Shown here: piece by piece, positions 19,138-29,688 of the stretch | How positions within the stretch are numbered: the first letter of the stretch is position 1 | Layout of the letters: the number at the start of each line of letters is the position of its first letter | Assembly: GCF_001641265.1 (NCBI RefSeq) | Contig: NW_020167540.1 | Span: 558,001 to 622,000, forward strand | Reading direction: 5' to 3' | Source of the DNA: Pseudogymnoascus destructans | Taxonomy: Eukaryota; Ascomycota; Leotiomycetes; Thelebolales; Thelebolaceae | Length of the DNA stretch: 64,000 nucleotides | Notes under the pieces: generated by a model | Database searches by the model: none | The model's input: the letters and a program-made list of their open reading frames with translations, nothing else | What the model was told of the DNA's origin: nothing | Program-made: the position numbers and the translations under genes

Positions 19138-20842
19138 ACTAGAGGCAGTGCAGCCAGAATTGCAGCTTCTTCCTCGAGATCCAGTTTTGATCCGGACACC
19201 CCTTTCTTAGCTACTTGTAGAATAGGAAAATACAAAGCTATTGTCCATGCATTGATCGATACTGGTGCCACAGGTGGAAACTTCATTAATGCTGCTGATG
19301 CAGAAAGAATATGTGAAATCGAAGGGATAGCCCCAGTCGAACTTGTGAAGCCAAAACAAGTTGAAGGATTCAATGGAGAGGCTGCCCCTGCTATCACACA
19401 TGCTATATATCCTCGACTACAAGTGGGAGAGCATGTGGAGAGCCTATGTCCATTATTCATTACTTCGCTGGGAAACATTCCATCATTCTCGGGAAAGCTT
19501 GGATGAAGCAACATGGAGTTGTTCTCGATATGATCAATGATCAAGTCCTCTTCACTGGAGATTATTGCAACCATTCTATACCAGATCGAGCCCTCGAAAC
19601 AGAGCCTATATCTAAAAGCGAAAGACAAAGGCCAAAGAAGAAAGCCAAAGAAATGCCTCCTCCGGAACCTGCTCCGAAAGTGGAAAAACCAAAACCTTGC
19701 ACCATAGCAATGATTGGCGCAGCACCATTTCGAATGCTCATGAAGCAAAGAGGAGCTCAAGTCTTTGCTATATCAATGAAGGACATAATTGAGCACAAGA
19801 ACAAGACCAAAACTGAAGAAATTGACTCTCGACTGATCCTTCCGAAGGAATTTCATGAATTTTTGGATGTTTTTTCAAAAATGGCAGCAGACAAGCTACC
19901 TCCCCATCGACCTTCAGACCATCATATTGAACTCGAAGGTGATGTAAAGCTGGGATATGCACCACTCTGGAATATGTCAAAGGAAGAACTTGATTTGGTC
20001 GAAGAATATGTCTTCGAGCACTTGCCAAAAGGGTTCATTGAAGCAAGCAAAGCCCCATACTCTTCACCCATTATGTTTGTGAGAAAGCCAGGTGGTGGTC
20101 TTCGATTCTGTGTTGACTACAGGAAGCTAAATGCCATAACGAAAAAGGATCGATATCCCATACCACTCATTGATGAAACGCTGGCCCAAGTCATAGGAGC
20201 AAAATATCTCACCAAACTGGACATTCGACATGCCTTCAATCGAATTCTAATGCAGACAGAAGAAGATGAAGACCTCACTACATTCAGAACTTGATTTGGA
20301 TCCTACAAATACAAGGTCATGCCCTTCGGACTCACAAATGGTCCAGCAACATTCCAGAGGTACATGAATGAAACCCTCATGGATTACCTCAACCAATTCG
20401 TCACCGCATACATGGATGACATTCTTATCTACAGTGCTACTCGAGCGGAGCATACAGAGCACATAAGGAAAGTCCTACAGAAGCTTCGAAAAGCTGGACT
20501 GCAAGCAGATATCTCAAAATGTGAGTTTTTCGTCCAAGAAACCAAATTCCTAGGACTCATCGTGGGAGTCAATGGCATTCGCATGGACCCTGCAAAGGTT
20601 TCTACTATATTGGAATGGCGAACTCCAAAATCGCTCAGGGATATGCAAGCTTTCATTGGATTCTGCAATTTCTATCGAAGGTTCATCCGAAATTACTCCA
20701 GCATCATGAGGCCATTGGTGAACCTTACCAGAAAGAATCAGATATTCGAATGGACTCATGCATGCCAAACTGCATTCGAGCTGTTGAAACAAACAGTCAC
20801 AGAAGCTCCTGTCTTGAGGCATTTCGATAGAAACAAGACAGC
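19138..20842 (+). pseudogene. Gypsy-1 pol: protease and reverse transcriptase
   Basis: The protease motif ALIDTGATGGNFI lies at about 19245-19285. A frameshift near 19450-19500 passes to the frame with HSIILGKAWMKQHG. Reverse transcriptase motifs follow: LRFCVDYRKLNAITKKDRYP, LTKLDIRHAFNRI, VMPFGLTNGPATFQ and the active site YMDDILIY. A TGA at 20292-20294 lies between FRT and FGSYKYK, where Gypsy-2 has Arg (CGA). RNase H begins at AYVEADSSDF, but that part is on the far side of LTR-A copy 2 (21761-21826) and then ends. Inactive. Confidence 0.8.
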
Positions 20843-21760
20843 TGTAATGGTGGGTGCACCAGATGTGAGAATCTAGCCACCCAAGGAAGGGATGAATTTA
20901 CTAACACAACACACTGTCTTAGGAAACAGAGCCAAAGGGTTGTAGCTTAGACTATTCCACCACGCAGCAATCAGGTGTATGATGTGGTCAAGTGGTTTAG
21001 ACAAGTTGCAACAAATGTTGAGTCTGAGAACTCAGGGGTAAGTCAGAGGTTAGCACCTCACTGACTTTTCAAAAACAGAGAATAACAAGATCAATGCTTG
21101 GAAGCTTGGAAAAGACGTAGAAGTATGTGCTAGTCCATGCCCTTTCTTAAGGAAAGGGCAATCCTATTTATGCTAAAGGAGTGTAGTTCTCTCATTTTCC
21201 AAGACTTTCCATGACTAACCAGGCTTGGTAAATGTATTAGAAATCAAGTGCGACCCACAACTAGCTTGCTAATCATGTAGCAAATGTAAGAGAATCCCAT
21301 AGAACCATCTCTTGGGTTCCTAGCCTATAGGAAGTGAAAAGGAGGTCCAAGGTCAGAGTACCTATAGACAAATTATGTCATAACTTAACCAATCTTTTGG
21401 GTAACTAAGGAGCGATGACGTGTAATGAATCATAGAGGGTTGTAGAAGCTTCTAGAGCTATCGTTCATGTTCCTAGGCCTCTAGTTGGTAGAGATATGCC
21501 ATGTGGTAGTATTGGCCCACCCCCTTAAGGAGGAGATTTTCTTAATAACTTGTTCAATGAGTGTCCAAATGATATGCCGTGATGTATGTAGCATAAACAG
21601 ATGTAGTAGAAGAGTTTGCAGCAATCGTTGAGTAGTATTGCTTCTGTTGTTGGTGTGATAAGCCAAGATATGTATGGTGACTTGTAGGTTTGAGGAGGAG
21701 ATTTCTAAGTTTGCTCTTGAGTTTGATAGCAAACTGAGTGCAACGAATGTCAGTATGACA
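20843..21760 (+). repeat. LTR-A copy 2 (solo LTR)
   Basis: It begins TGTAATGGTGGGTGCACC and ends CAGTATGACA, flanked by the perfect 5-bp duplication ACAGC (20838-20842 and 21761-21765). It splits the reverse transcriptase/RNase H junction of Gypsy-1. The flanking codons (RNKTA, YVEADSSDF) rejoin in frame. Confidence 0.88.
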
Positions 21761-21826
21761 ACAGCCTATGTCGAAGCAGATTCCTCAGACTTCATCTCAT
21801 CAGGAGTCTTGTCACAAAGATGATCA

Positions 21827-22318
21827 ACTCTGACCTTGGACCTCCTTTTCACTTCCTATAGGCTAGGAACCCAAGAGATGGTTCTATGGGATTCTCTTAC
21901 GTCGACTACAGTTACCAAGCCTGGTTAGTCATGGAAAGTCTTGGAAAATGAGAGAACTACACTCCTTTAGCATAAATAGGATTGCCCTTTCCTTAAGAAA
22001 GGGCAAGCAGACAATACAGTAAATCGACTATCACATACTTCCACGTCTTTTCCAAGCTTCCAAGCATTGATCTTGTTACTCCTTGTTTCTGAAAAGTCAG
22101 TGAGGTGCTAACCTCTGACTTATCCCTGAGTTCTCAGATTCAACATTTGTTACAACTTGTCTAAACCACTCCACTACATCATACACCTGATTGCTGCGTT
22201 GTGAAATAGTCTAAGCTACGACCCATTGGCTCTGTTTCCTAAGATAGTGTGTTGTCTTAGTAAAATTATCCCTTCCTTGGGTGGCTAGATTCTCACATCT
22301 GGTGCACCCACCATTACA
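21827..22318 (-). repeat. LTR-A fragment
   Basis: This is the TGTAATGG-end half of LTR-A in reverse orientation, ending ...CACCATTACA at 22318. It also lacks a stretch around 21908 compared with the full copies. It lies between truncated Gypsy-1 and truncated pogo-2, so it marks a deletion junction and not a simple insertion. Confidence 0.75.
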
Positions 22319-23789
22319 GCGTCGGGTCGCGTTGGGCTTCAAACTTTGTTAAGCGGCGTGTAGAGCTCTGGACATGCTTCCAGCGCAAATACGACTACCA
22401 GAGGGCTAAGTGCGAGGACCCAGAAGTCATCCGTTGTTGGTTTGAGCTTCTACGCAACACAATTGCAAAATATGGCATCAATGAAGCAGATATCTACAAC
22501 TTTGATGAGACTGGGTTTATGATGGGCGTTATCTCAACTGCTATGGTTGTCACAAGCTCAGACGGGCATACAAAAGCAAAGAAGGTACAGCCTGGCAATC
22601 GGGAATGGGTTACAGTAATCCAAGGTGTTAGTTCTCAAGGTTGGGCAGTGCCGCCATTTGTCATTGTTGCAGGCAAAAACCACCCATCTTGGTATGAGAA
22701 CAGTGGATTTCCAAGCGATTGGGTAATTGCTGTTACAGAAAATGGCTGGACTACAAACGAGAGAGGCATGGATTGGATTCAGCATTTTGAGAAGCATACA
22801 AAGACCCGTAGTGTTGGTGGTTATCGCCTCTTAGTCCTTGATGGTCATGAGAGCCACCACTCAGATGAGTTTGAGGAATACTGCAAGGAACACAACATTA
22901 TTACGCTTGTATGCCTGCTCACTCTTCCCATATACTCCAGCCACTTGATATTGGCTGTTTTGGCCCATTAAAGAAGGCCTATGGTGGGCAAATTGAAGAT
23001 ATGATGCGGGCTCATATTATTCACATTACTAAGGATGACTTCTTTCCTGCCTTTGACGCTGCATTTAACACTGCAATGACTAAAAGCAACATTCAGGGCG
23101 GGTTCCGAGGAGCAGGGCTTCTTCCATTCGACCCTGAGAGAGTGATAGCTGCACTTGATCTTAAGTTAAAGACACCAACACCTCAAAGCTCCCGCCCGGG
23201 TACTGCTTAACCTTGGGTTTCCCAAACACCAAATAACCCAATTGAAGCCTCATCACAGTCTACCTTCATTAAAAACCGAATTGCGTATCATCAGAATAGC
23301 TCTCCAACCTCAATCTATGCAGCTGTTGACCAGTTTACAAAGGGTGCATCGCAAATAATGCATCAATTAGCATTGTTAAAGGCAGGGAACCAGAACCTCC
23401 GACAGGCAAATGAAGTGCTAAGCAAGCGCCGGAGGGCTAAAAAAACACCTCTACAGCAAGGAGGATCACTTACTCAACAGGATGCGCAGGGTCTACATGA
23501 TGAGAGGGATGTTGTGCAGCAAGTAGAGCAGGAAATAAGGGCGAGCAGTGGTCGCAAGCCAAGGGAAGAAATGCGTGCACGCCGCTGTGGGAAGTGTGGA
23601 GAGACTGGACACAATGCGCGCACTTGTCAGATTGTAATAGACATGTCTGAGGAAGAGGACTCCGAGTAGTTTCAATTGATTTCTAGTGTCATGGTGGATT
23701 TATCGTAATTTTTGTTGCGGGGGTAGATAATTTTGGCCGGTTCGCTTGTTTGGCTGGTTCGTTATACATGTACGTTATACACCTACGTT
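22319..23789 (+). pseudogene. pogo-2 transposase relic with right terminus
   Basis: It is homologous to pogo-1 from RVGSRWASNFVK onward. The first catalytic segment is YNFDETGFMMGV, the second is LLVLDGHESHHS (about 22840), and a frameshift near 22910 leads to MPAHSSHILQPLDIGCFG. A TAA ends one piece at 23208, then homology continues through FIKNRIAYHQNSS. That is the position where pogo-1 and pogo-5 have a stop and this copy has CGA. The coiled segment (LALLKAGNQNLRQANEVLSK) and the CCHC knuckle CGKCGETGHNARTC follow, to the TAG at 23667-23669. The right terminus with TTCGCTTGTTTGGC and TTATACATG repeats ends near 23789. The N-terminus is missing. Confidence 0.8.
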
Positions 23790-23856
23790 ACTATATTTTA
23801 TAAGTAAGATAAAAAGTTGACCAGAAAGATTATATTTTTAAACAAAATGAAATCTA

Positions 23857-25660
23857 CTACCATACTAGCTTCACAGGCTTAATATAGCATTGCTGCGGTA
23901 CATGGGTCATCTTATCAATCGCCGCATAGCTGCTAAGCGCTTCAGGGCATTTATACAGCTGGAAATTCCACACAATCTGAGTAATCAGCAGCTTGATCTC
24001 TACGTAGGCCATTCTGCGCCCGTAGCATCCACGTTCTCCAAGACCAAAGATAAGATGCGGTCCCGCAGCCGAGTTGAATAGCTTTTGTCCTGTAGCTTTG
24101 TCTTCAGCCATCCATCTCTCTGGATCAAAGTCGGCCATACCCTCGTGCTTCCAGGTACCAACTTTGTCTTTGGCCTCGATACCTGATTTTGTTCGCAGCG
24201 ATTCGTCAATGTTGAACTCAGGAGCGAAAATACTTGGCCCATTGCCCAGTAAGAAAACCTCTGTGCCCTTAGGAATACGGTGTCCGAGGACCTCGGCGTC
24301 AACTACAGCAGTACGGATGCTTGCAGCTTCTGACAAGGAACAACGAAAAATTTCTTCGATTACGGCATCCCTGTAGTGCATTTGCGATTCGTTGATCTCT
24401 TGGAACGTTGGTAAGCGCTTCTCTGCTGTGGCTTCAACGTGATATGCACGAAGCTCAGCGCGAAGTTTGGCTTGCACGTCGGGGTTATCGGCAAGATATT
24501 TGAGTCCCCATTGAATCGCTGTTGCAGTGGTATCGTGGGCTCCCATGATGAATCCGAGGATCTAGAGGATGTTGGTTAGCTTGTGGCCCTTCGAATTGCA
24601 GCCAAGAGGGATCTTGGGCATTTACCTCGTCATACATTCCCCGTCCTTGAGCTTCTGGCTGCCGGTTTTCCTTTTGTGCCAGGAGCATTTCTCTCTGGAC
24701 GAAGTCGTCAATCGCGCAGGTAATGGTTTTCTCCTTAGCATCCTTGCTTGTAGCCCTTTTGACAGCCTTATTGATCTCATCTCCTATGACCTGATCTTTG
24801 TCTTTATACGCCTTCTTCATCTTAGACGTTTGCCTCAAGACCCAATGAGCAAGAACCGGCACTGGGGACTTGATGCTGGTCTCAACACTATCGGTGAGGG
24901 TGAGGATAGATTGCACAGCTGCTGGATACGGTGCTGATGGCAGCTCTACTGGGGAGTCCAGGTCATTCTCCAGGTGAATTGATTTGATGGTTGAGTATAG
25001 CTTCAGCTGGGCTTTTGTTGTGCTATTATCTATGTCGGCTCCAAAGACAATTGCCCAGACTGCATCCATGGCTGTGCCATACAAATCGTCGGCGGCGAAT
25101 GGGTGCCCTTTAGTAAGTCGTGATTTCTGTTCCCAAAGTTGTAGGAGGTCGAGACCAGCTGCATAGATATGCGGTGCGGCAGTCTGGTGTAAAAAGCCCA
25201 TGCCCATGACTCCTTGAATCCATTTACGGTGTTGTCTAAACTCGCTATTTGTCGGCATGCTAAAGTGACTCTTGGGAGAAATTGCACCAGAAACTTCACT
25301 AAAAAACTTGGATCTGTCGAACTCCTTAGTTCGTCGCACCATAATGTCCTGTGCTTCTCGAAAATCTGCAATAACAACCAAAGGCTTGCCAAATGGACGA
25401 GTGAAGAGCTGTATGATCGGCGATTCCAATTTGACATTCTGTTCCATCATCCAAGCAAACATTTCCTTGGTCTTGCTGGTCGCCTCGACCATCGCAGCGA
25501 CATCTCCAAAGATGGACTTCGCCGCCTCCTTGTTATATGGAATACCAGGGATTGGTTTCGGCAGAGCCCATCTGTAGAAGATGGTGAAAAAAACAATTCC
25601 GCTGCCAACAAACAGAGCCAAAACTTGAGGCGTAAGCCCCAACAGCACGTCTATGCCCAT
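23857..25660 (-). CDS. Cytochrome P450 A
   Basis: Two exons (25660-24626 and 24561-23857) are separated by a 64-nt intron (GTAAAT...CTAG) and encode about 579 residues. I chose ATG 25660 because it gives the usual start, with one membrane anchor (LTPQVLALFVGSGIVFFTIF) followed by the Pro-rich hinge LPKPIPGIPYN. The I-helix reads IMGAHDTTATA, the K-helix has EEIFR (ExxR), and the haem loop is FGLGERGCYG with the cysteine ligand. Microsomal monooxygenase using a P450 reductase. It is a close paralogue of P450 B at 43141-44938, with the intron at the same codon (YDE/ILG). It is divergent from the secreted-protein gene across about 710 bp. Likely a tailoring oxidase of the metabolite cluster; substrate unknown. 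No defects seen. Confidence 0.9.
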
Positions 25661-26373
25661 TATCAGGGATGTTGCGATGCAATATGGTGATTTTGTAGTA
25701 GCCAGCCACGTAGACTTGACCAAAGAGCTCAGCGGTTATTCAAGGTGAAATCGGTGACACTATAAGGACAAAGTGGTCGGAAGGTATCGGCTAAGAAGCG
25801 AAGGGGCTCGCTCTAGAACTGTACCCTGTGCCTGTGCACCTCTTACACCCTGGGCGTATTGCTAGGCGTGGATGATGAGGGATTGTGCCTGAGCCCCATA
25901 AAGCCTTTCTATTACTCACAAAGCCGTTCCATTACATGCTTGTCATACCAGGTGCGAAAGGTGTCGGAGGTGTGGGAGGTGCGTTTTAAATGTAACGTGA
26001 TTAAGCGAGTAGATAAACCAATTAAACGACTGAACATCGCTGTATAAAAATAGGAATTAATATACCTATAAAGGCAGCCTCGGCCGCTCGCGTCAGTAGC
26101 GGGAGTGAATGAGATAGTTTGTTTTCTATTTCTGAACGGAAATAAAAGTGATATTAGTCGAGAATAAAGTCAGATACCATTTATACTAGAGTTCAGATTA
26201 TACCCCCCGCCATAAAGACAAGGTACGTTCATCGCTCCGAAGATAACATGAACGGGTCAGTTTCCTTTGCAACATCTAAGATGCCGAAGTAGCAGAGTCC
26301 ATTTGGCATTCTTTCATCTTTCATCCCAATCTTGCTCTGTCTCATGCTCGAGGCTTCATATACCTTTTTCGCC
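25661..26373. promoter_or_regulatory. Shared upstream region of P450 A and the secreted-protein gene
   Basis: About 710 bp lie between the two divergent start codons. No repeat or other gene was recognised. A run of GTGCC/TGTGCC and short TATAAAAATAGG-like sequence (about 26043) could be core promoter, but this is inference. Confidence 0.4.
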
Positions 26374-27240
26374 ATGGTCAAACTTTCTGTCGCGCATTTA
26401 GCCTTTGCTACATTAGCTGGCGCCTCGACAGTGTCGGTGCCATCACCAAGGGACTTGTTCGACGACTCTTGTGCTCCCTTCCGTTTACCACCACGATCCG
26501 TAAATAGGACATATCTGGATCAAACCACCGTTGGGCAGGCGTGGATTGAACCACCATTTGGGTTTGGCTATGGCAAATGGGCGCTGGCATGGACCAGTAT
26601 AGAAGAGTACTGGGGTTGGTCGAACATGCAGGTATGGCCTCTTTCATTGCTTGATGGATTGATCCGAGGATACTGGCGCTTCTCAGCTAATCAATGGAAC
26701 CAGAATGAGTGGTATCCCCTGAGCAGTACAGTGGACGGAGGGCATGTATCGGATCTGCACGCGACGGTCATCGCCGACGTGAATTCATTCCAACTTGGCG
26801 ACAATGACACGGTCATCACCACACCAGGAACCGACACGCCGCTGCCAGGGCAAAAGCACGCCTGGAACTACACCGTCCCAGCCGAGATCATGGCTGAGAC
26901 GGATAACACGGCGTGGGTTGGGTGGGGATTCGACTTCTATGAGCAGGGCGCTCCTTACTTTGTGAGCTACGACGCCTCGACAGTCGGCGTGAAGAACGTC
27001 TCGCATGGAGTGTTAATCTACAGCGCGCGCGAGCGAGGGCCCTCAGACAGAACGGTGGGGGAGATTGCGGATTGCTACGACAAATTGGGCAGCATAGTCT
27101 TTGCCGCTCTGTTTAGGTCGATGCAGAGGACACCGACAGATGGCCGCCGCAGCAACAACTTATCGTGGCGTGGACCATCGGCGCATGTAGAGAACCAATG
27201 GAGAGGAACAGCGCCGTTCCAGCAGCGTCCATTGCAGTAG
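26374..27240 (+). CDS. Secreted protein of unknown function
   Basis: ATG 26374 sits in a good context (GCCATGG) and gives 288 residues. It begins with a clear signal peptide (MVKLSVAHLAFATLAGAST), followed by SPRDLFDDSCAPF. An in-frame ATG at 26344 would spoil the signal peptide. The mature part is rich in Trp and aromatic residues (WIEPPFGFGYGKWALAWTS, EYWGWSNMQVWP, NQWNQNEWYPLSS, VGWGFDFYEQGAPYF) and has N-glycosylation sites (NRT, NYT, NVS). The last 40 residues are low-complexity and Arg-rich, and may reflect an unrecognised intron or frame error after CYDKLGS. The beta-rich, Trp-rich look would suit a lipocalin-like or carbohydrate-binding fold, but I do not recognise the family. It is divergent from P450 A. 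Confidence 0.6.
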   Translation: MVKLSVAHLAFATLAGASTVSVPSPRDLFDDSCAPFRLPPRSVNRTYLDQTTVGQAWIEPPFGFGYGKWALAWTSIEEYWGWSNMQVWPLSLLDGLIRGYWRFSANQWNQNEWYPLSSTVDGGHVSDLHATVIADVNSFQLGDNDTVITTPGTDTPLPGQKHAWNYTVPAEIMAETDNTAWVGWGFDFYEQGAPYFVSYDASTVGVKNVSHGVLIYSARERGPSDRTVGEIADCYDKLGSIVFAALFRSMQRTPTDGRRSNNLSWRGPSAHVENQWRGTAPFQQRPLQ

Positions 27241-27770
27241 CAAGTTTCAATCTGGAAAAGCATGTTCAAGTTCCAGACCGGGACATTGATAATCTAATGT
27301 GTTATTGTAAACTACGTTCAGGTGCGCTGACTCTTTGAGTTTAGCGCACCCGCTTCGAGTATCGCTTCTCGCTTACCGAGCCGCTGCTTTTAACGACGTT
27401 TATAAGAACCCTCTTTCTTCCCTCATCAAATTCTTGACCGATTTCAAAACTTTCCACTTTACTTATGTGCGGCTCCTTCCTCAATTGGATGCCAGCCCCA
27501 CTACCTCGTATTACTCTCAGTTTTAATCTCTAAGTTATACCCTTGCTTCCTTTGCTTCGCTCCAATCACTGATGATAATAGTAGAAATTAGGCGCCTTGT
27601 GGAGAATTAGAACTGTTTCATTACTGTAGCCATGGTGCTGCTAAGGGTAGTTGATCACATTATTGACAGCATCACTATCAATCAAAAATGATTATATCTT
27701 TACTTTTTACGATATGCTAGAAAATATTATAGTTTTGCAACCAAAAGTAATAGGATTTGATATCCTAGTA
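27241..27770. other. Intergenic
   Basis: No gene was seen. The stretch is AT-rich toward the pogo-3 boundary. Confidence 0.4.
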
Positions 27771-27938
27771 ACGTGCATGTATAGTGAAAGCGCTAAACAA
27801 GCGAAAGCGCTAAAATACCACGACTACCTTACAAGAATTGCGATAAATCCACTAACTTACAACAATTAAAATTAATTAAAACTACTTGGAGTCCTCTTCC
27901 TTAGAGGTGTCTATTTCAATCTAATAAGTGTGCACATT

Positions 27939-28873
27939 TGTAATGGTGGGTGCACCAGATGTGAGAATCTAGCCACCCAAGGAAGGGATGATTTTACTAA
28001 GACAACACACTGTCTTAGGAAACAGAGCCAAAGGGTTGTAGCTTAGACTATTCCACAACGCAGCAATCAGGTGTGTGATGTAGTGAAGTGGTTCAGACAA
28101 GTTGCAACAAATGTTGAGTCTGGGAACTCAGGGGTAAGTCAGAGGTTAACACCTCACTGACTTTTCAGAAACAAGGAGTAACAAGATGAATGCTTGGAAG
28201 CTTGTAAAAGACGTGGAAGTATGTGATAGTCGATTTACTGTATTGTCTGCTTGCCCTTTCTTAAGGAAAGGGCAATCCTATTTATGCCAAAGGAGTGTAG
28301 TTCTCTCATTTTCCATGACTTTCCATGACTAACCAGGCTTGGTAAATGTATTAGAAATCAAGTGCGACCCACAACTAGCTTGCTAATCATGTAGCGAACA
28401 TAAGAAAATTCCATAGAACCATCTCTTGGGTCCCTAGCCTATAGGAAGTGAAAAGGAGGTCCAAGGTCAGAGTACCTATAGACAAATTATGTCATAACTT
28501 AACCAATCTTGTGGGTAACTAAGGAGCGATGACGTGTAATAAATCATAGAGGGTTGTAGAAGCTTTTAGAGCTATCGTTTATGTTCCTAGGCCTCTAGTT
28601 GGTAGAGATATGCCATGTGGTAGTATTGGCCCACCCCTTAAGGAGGAGATTTTCTTAATAACTTGTTCAATGAGTGTCCAAATGATATGCCGTGATGTAT
28701 GTAGCATAAACAGATGTAGTAGAAGAGTTTGCAGCAATCGTTGAGTAGTATTGCTCTTCTTGTTGGTGTGATAAGCCAAAATATGTATGGTGACTTGTAG
28801 GTTTGAGGAGGAGATTTCTAAGTTTGCTCTTGAGTTTGATAGCAAACTGAGTGCAACGAATGTCAGTATGACA
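27939..28873 (+). repeat. LTR-A copy 3
   Basis: A full-length copy (TGTAATGG...CAGTATGACA). The flanks ACATT and GAATC do not match, and the pogo-3 sequences on its two sides are not contiguous in intact copies. A deletion next to or through the LTR has therefore removed the target duplication. Confidence 0.8.
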
Positions 28874-28952
28874 GAATCCCTACTCCTCTAAACTAGCCTT
28901 GAATATTGCTTTTCGTTATTGCAGTGTTAAATGTAGTGTAGAAGGCAGGAAA

Positions 28953-29188
28953 TGTAAGGAAGGCCATCACGTGCCACCACGTGAGGTCCCTTTCATAAGC
29001 GGCCCATAGGGCTCGGTAAAATAGGGCACAAGGTGCATAGATAAAAGGGGTTGGAGGCCTCAGAAGAAGGCCTCCAGTCAATAGTCGATGTATCTACGTA
29101 GACCTATTGTGCTTACAGAATACGATACCTTCCTGCCTCCTGACCTGGTTCCCTGGACTCCCGTGAGACCTTAGGCTTACGCTTTACA
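28953..29188 (+). repeat. Gypsy-2 5' LTR (LTR-B)
   Basis: It starts TGTAAGGAAGGCCATCACGT and ends GCTTACGCTTTACA. It carries two CACGTG E-box-type motifs within its first 35 bases, a GATAAAAGGGG TATA-like sequence at about 29042, and an inverted repeat around GGAGGCCTCAGAAGAAGGCC. Solo or decayed relatives lie at 40341-40573 and 17057-17195. Confidence 0.92.
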
Positions 29189-29228
29189 ATTCTATTGACT
29201 GCACCCATATCCAGCCTACTGGGTCAGG

Positions 29229-29681
29229 ATGGCGAGTATGGAAAGAAGGATTACGCGTGCGACTTCTGGAGGAGCAACGCCAGCAACTGACGCCACTGAG
29301 CCAGCTCCAAGAACTACATCCGTAGAAGCTAGCCATTGGACGGCAGGCCAGGACGAGAGCATGGCCTCGAAGCTGGCAGACCTTCGGAAGCGGATGGACG
29401 AAGAGAGGGCCTACATCAACACGATGGAGGAAGCCCTAGAGCTTTTCCGAAGAACGCACGGCGACGACTACAACGCCTACCCTGAGGCGGTACGGGACTT
29501 CGCGAAGAAGCAAGCCCGGATTCAGGAAGAGAACCGTCGGAAAAGGCGACACCAAGATATTGAGGACGAGTGGGAAGGACCCCAACAAGAGGAGGAGGCA
29601 GAGACTGCCTCTACCGTATCAATGGAGGTCACACCAGCCCAGAGGCCAATAGGAAGGGTCAAGGAACCTAAGGTATATTAG
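29229..29681 (+). CDS. Gypsy-2 gag, first frame (N-terminal part)
   Basis: This 150-codon ORF starts MASMERRITRATSGGATPAT. It has an acidic coiled segment (ADLRKRMDEERAYINTMEEA) and ends at TAG after KEPKVY. The following frame (+1) continues seamlessly as RGESIRELNEFMASIRAIFR, so the two ORFs are halves of one gag. The junction is TAT-TAG-G. Either one extra T disables the gag, or ribosomes shift +1 at the stop codon. The otherwise intact state of the element makes the second possibility worth testing. Confidence 0.75.
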   Translation: MASMERRITRATSGGATPATDATEPAPRTTSVEASHWTAGQDESMASKLADLRKRMDEERAYINTMEEALELFRRTHGDDYNAYPEAVRDFAKKQARIQEENRRKRRHQDIEDEWEGPQQEEEAETASTVSMEVTPAQRPIGRVKEPKVY

Positions 29682-29688
29682 GGGCGAA

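Larger units (their letters stand above)
17215..21826 (+). mobile_element. Gypsy-1 retrotransposon, truncated
   Basis: The 5' LTR region ends near 17420 and is followed by a probable primer-binding site TGGCGCCC at about 17425. A gag ORF follows at 17807, then protease, reverse transcriptase and the start of RNase H. The coding sequence is interrupted by LTR-A copy 2 at 20843-21760 and is lost after about 21826, where another LTR-A fragment abuts it. The 3' LTR and integrase are absent. The exact 5' LTR start is not resolved. Confidence 0.75.
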
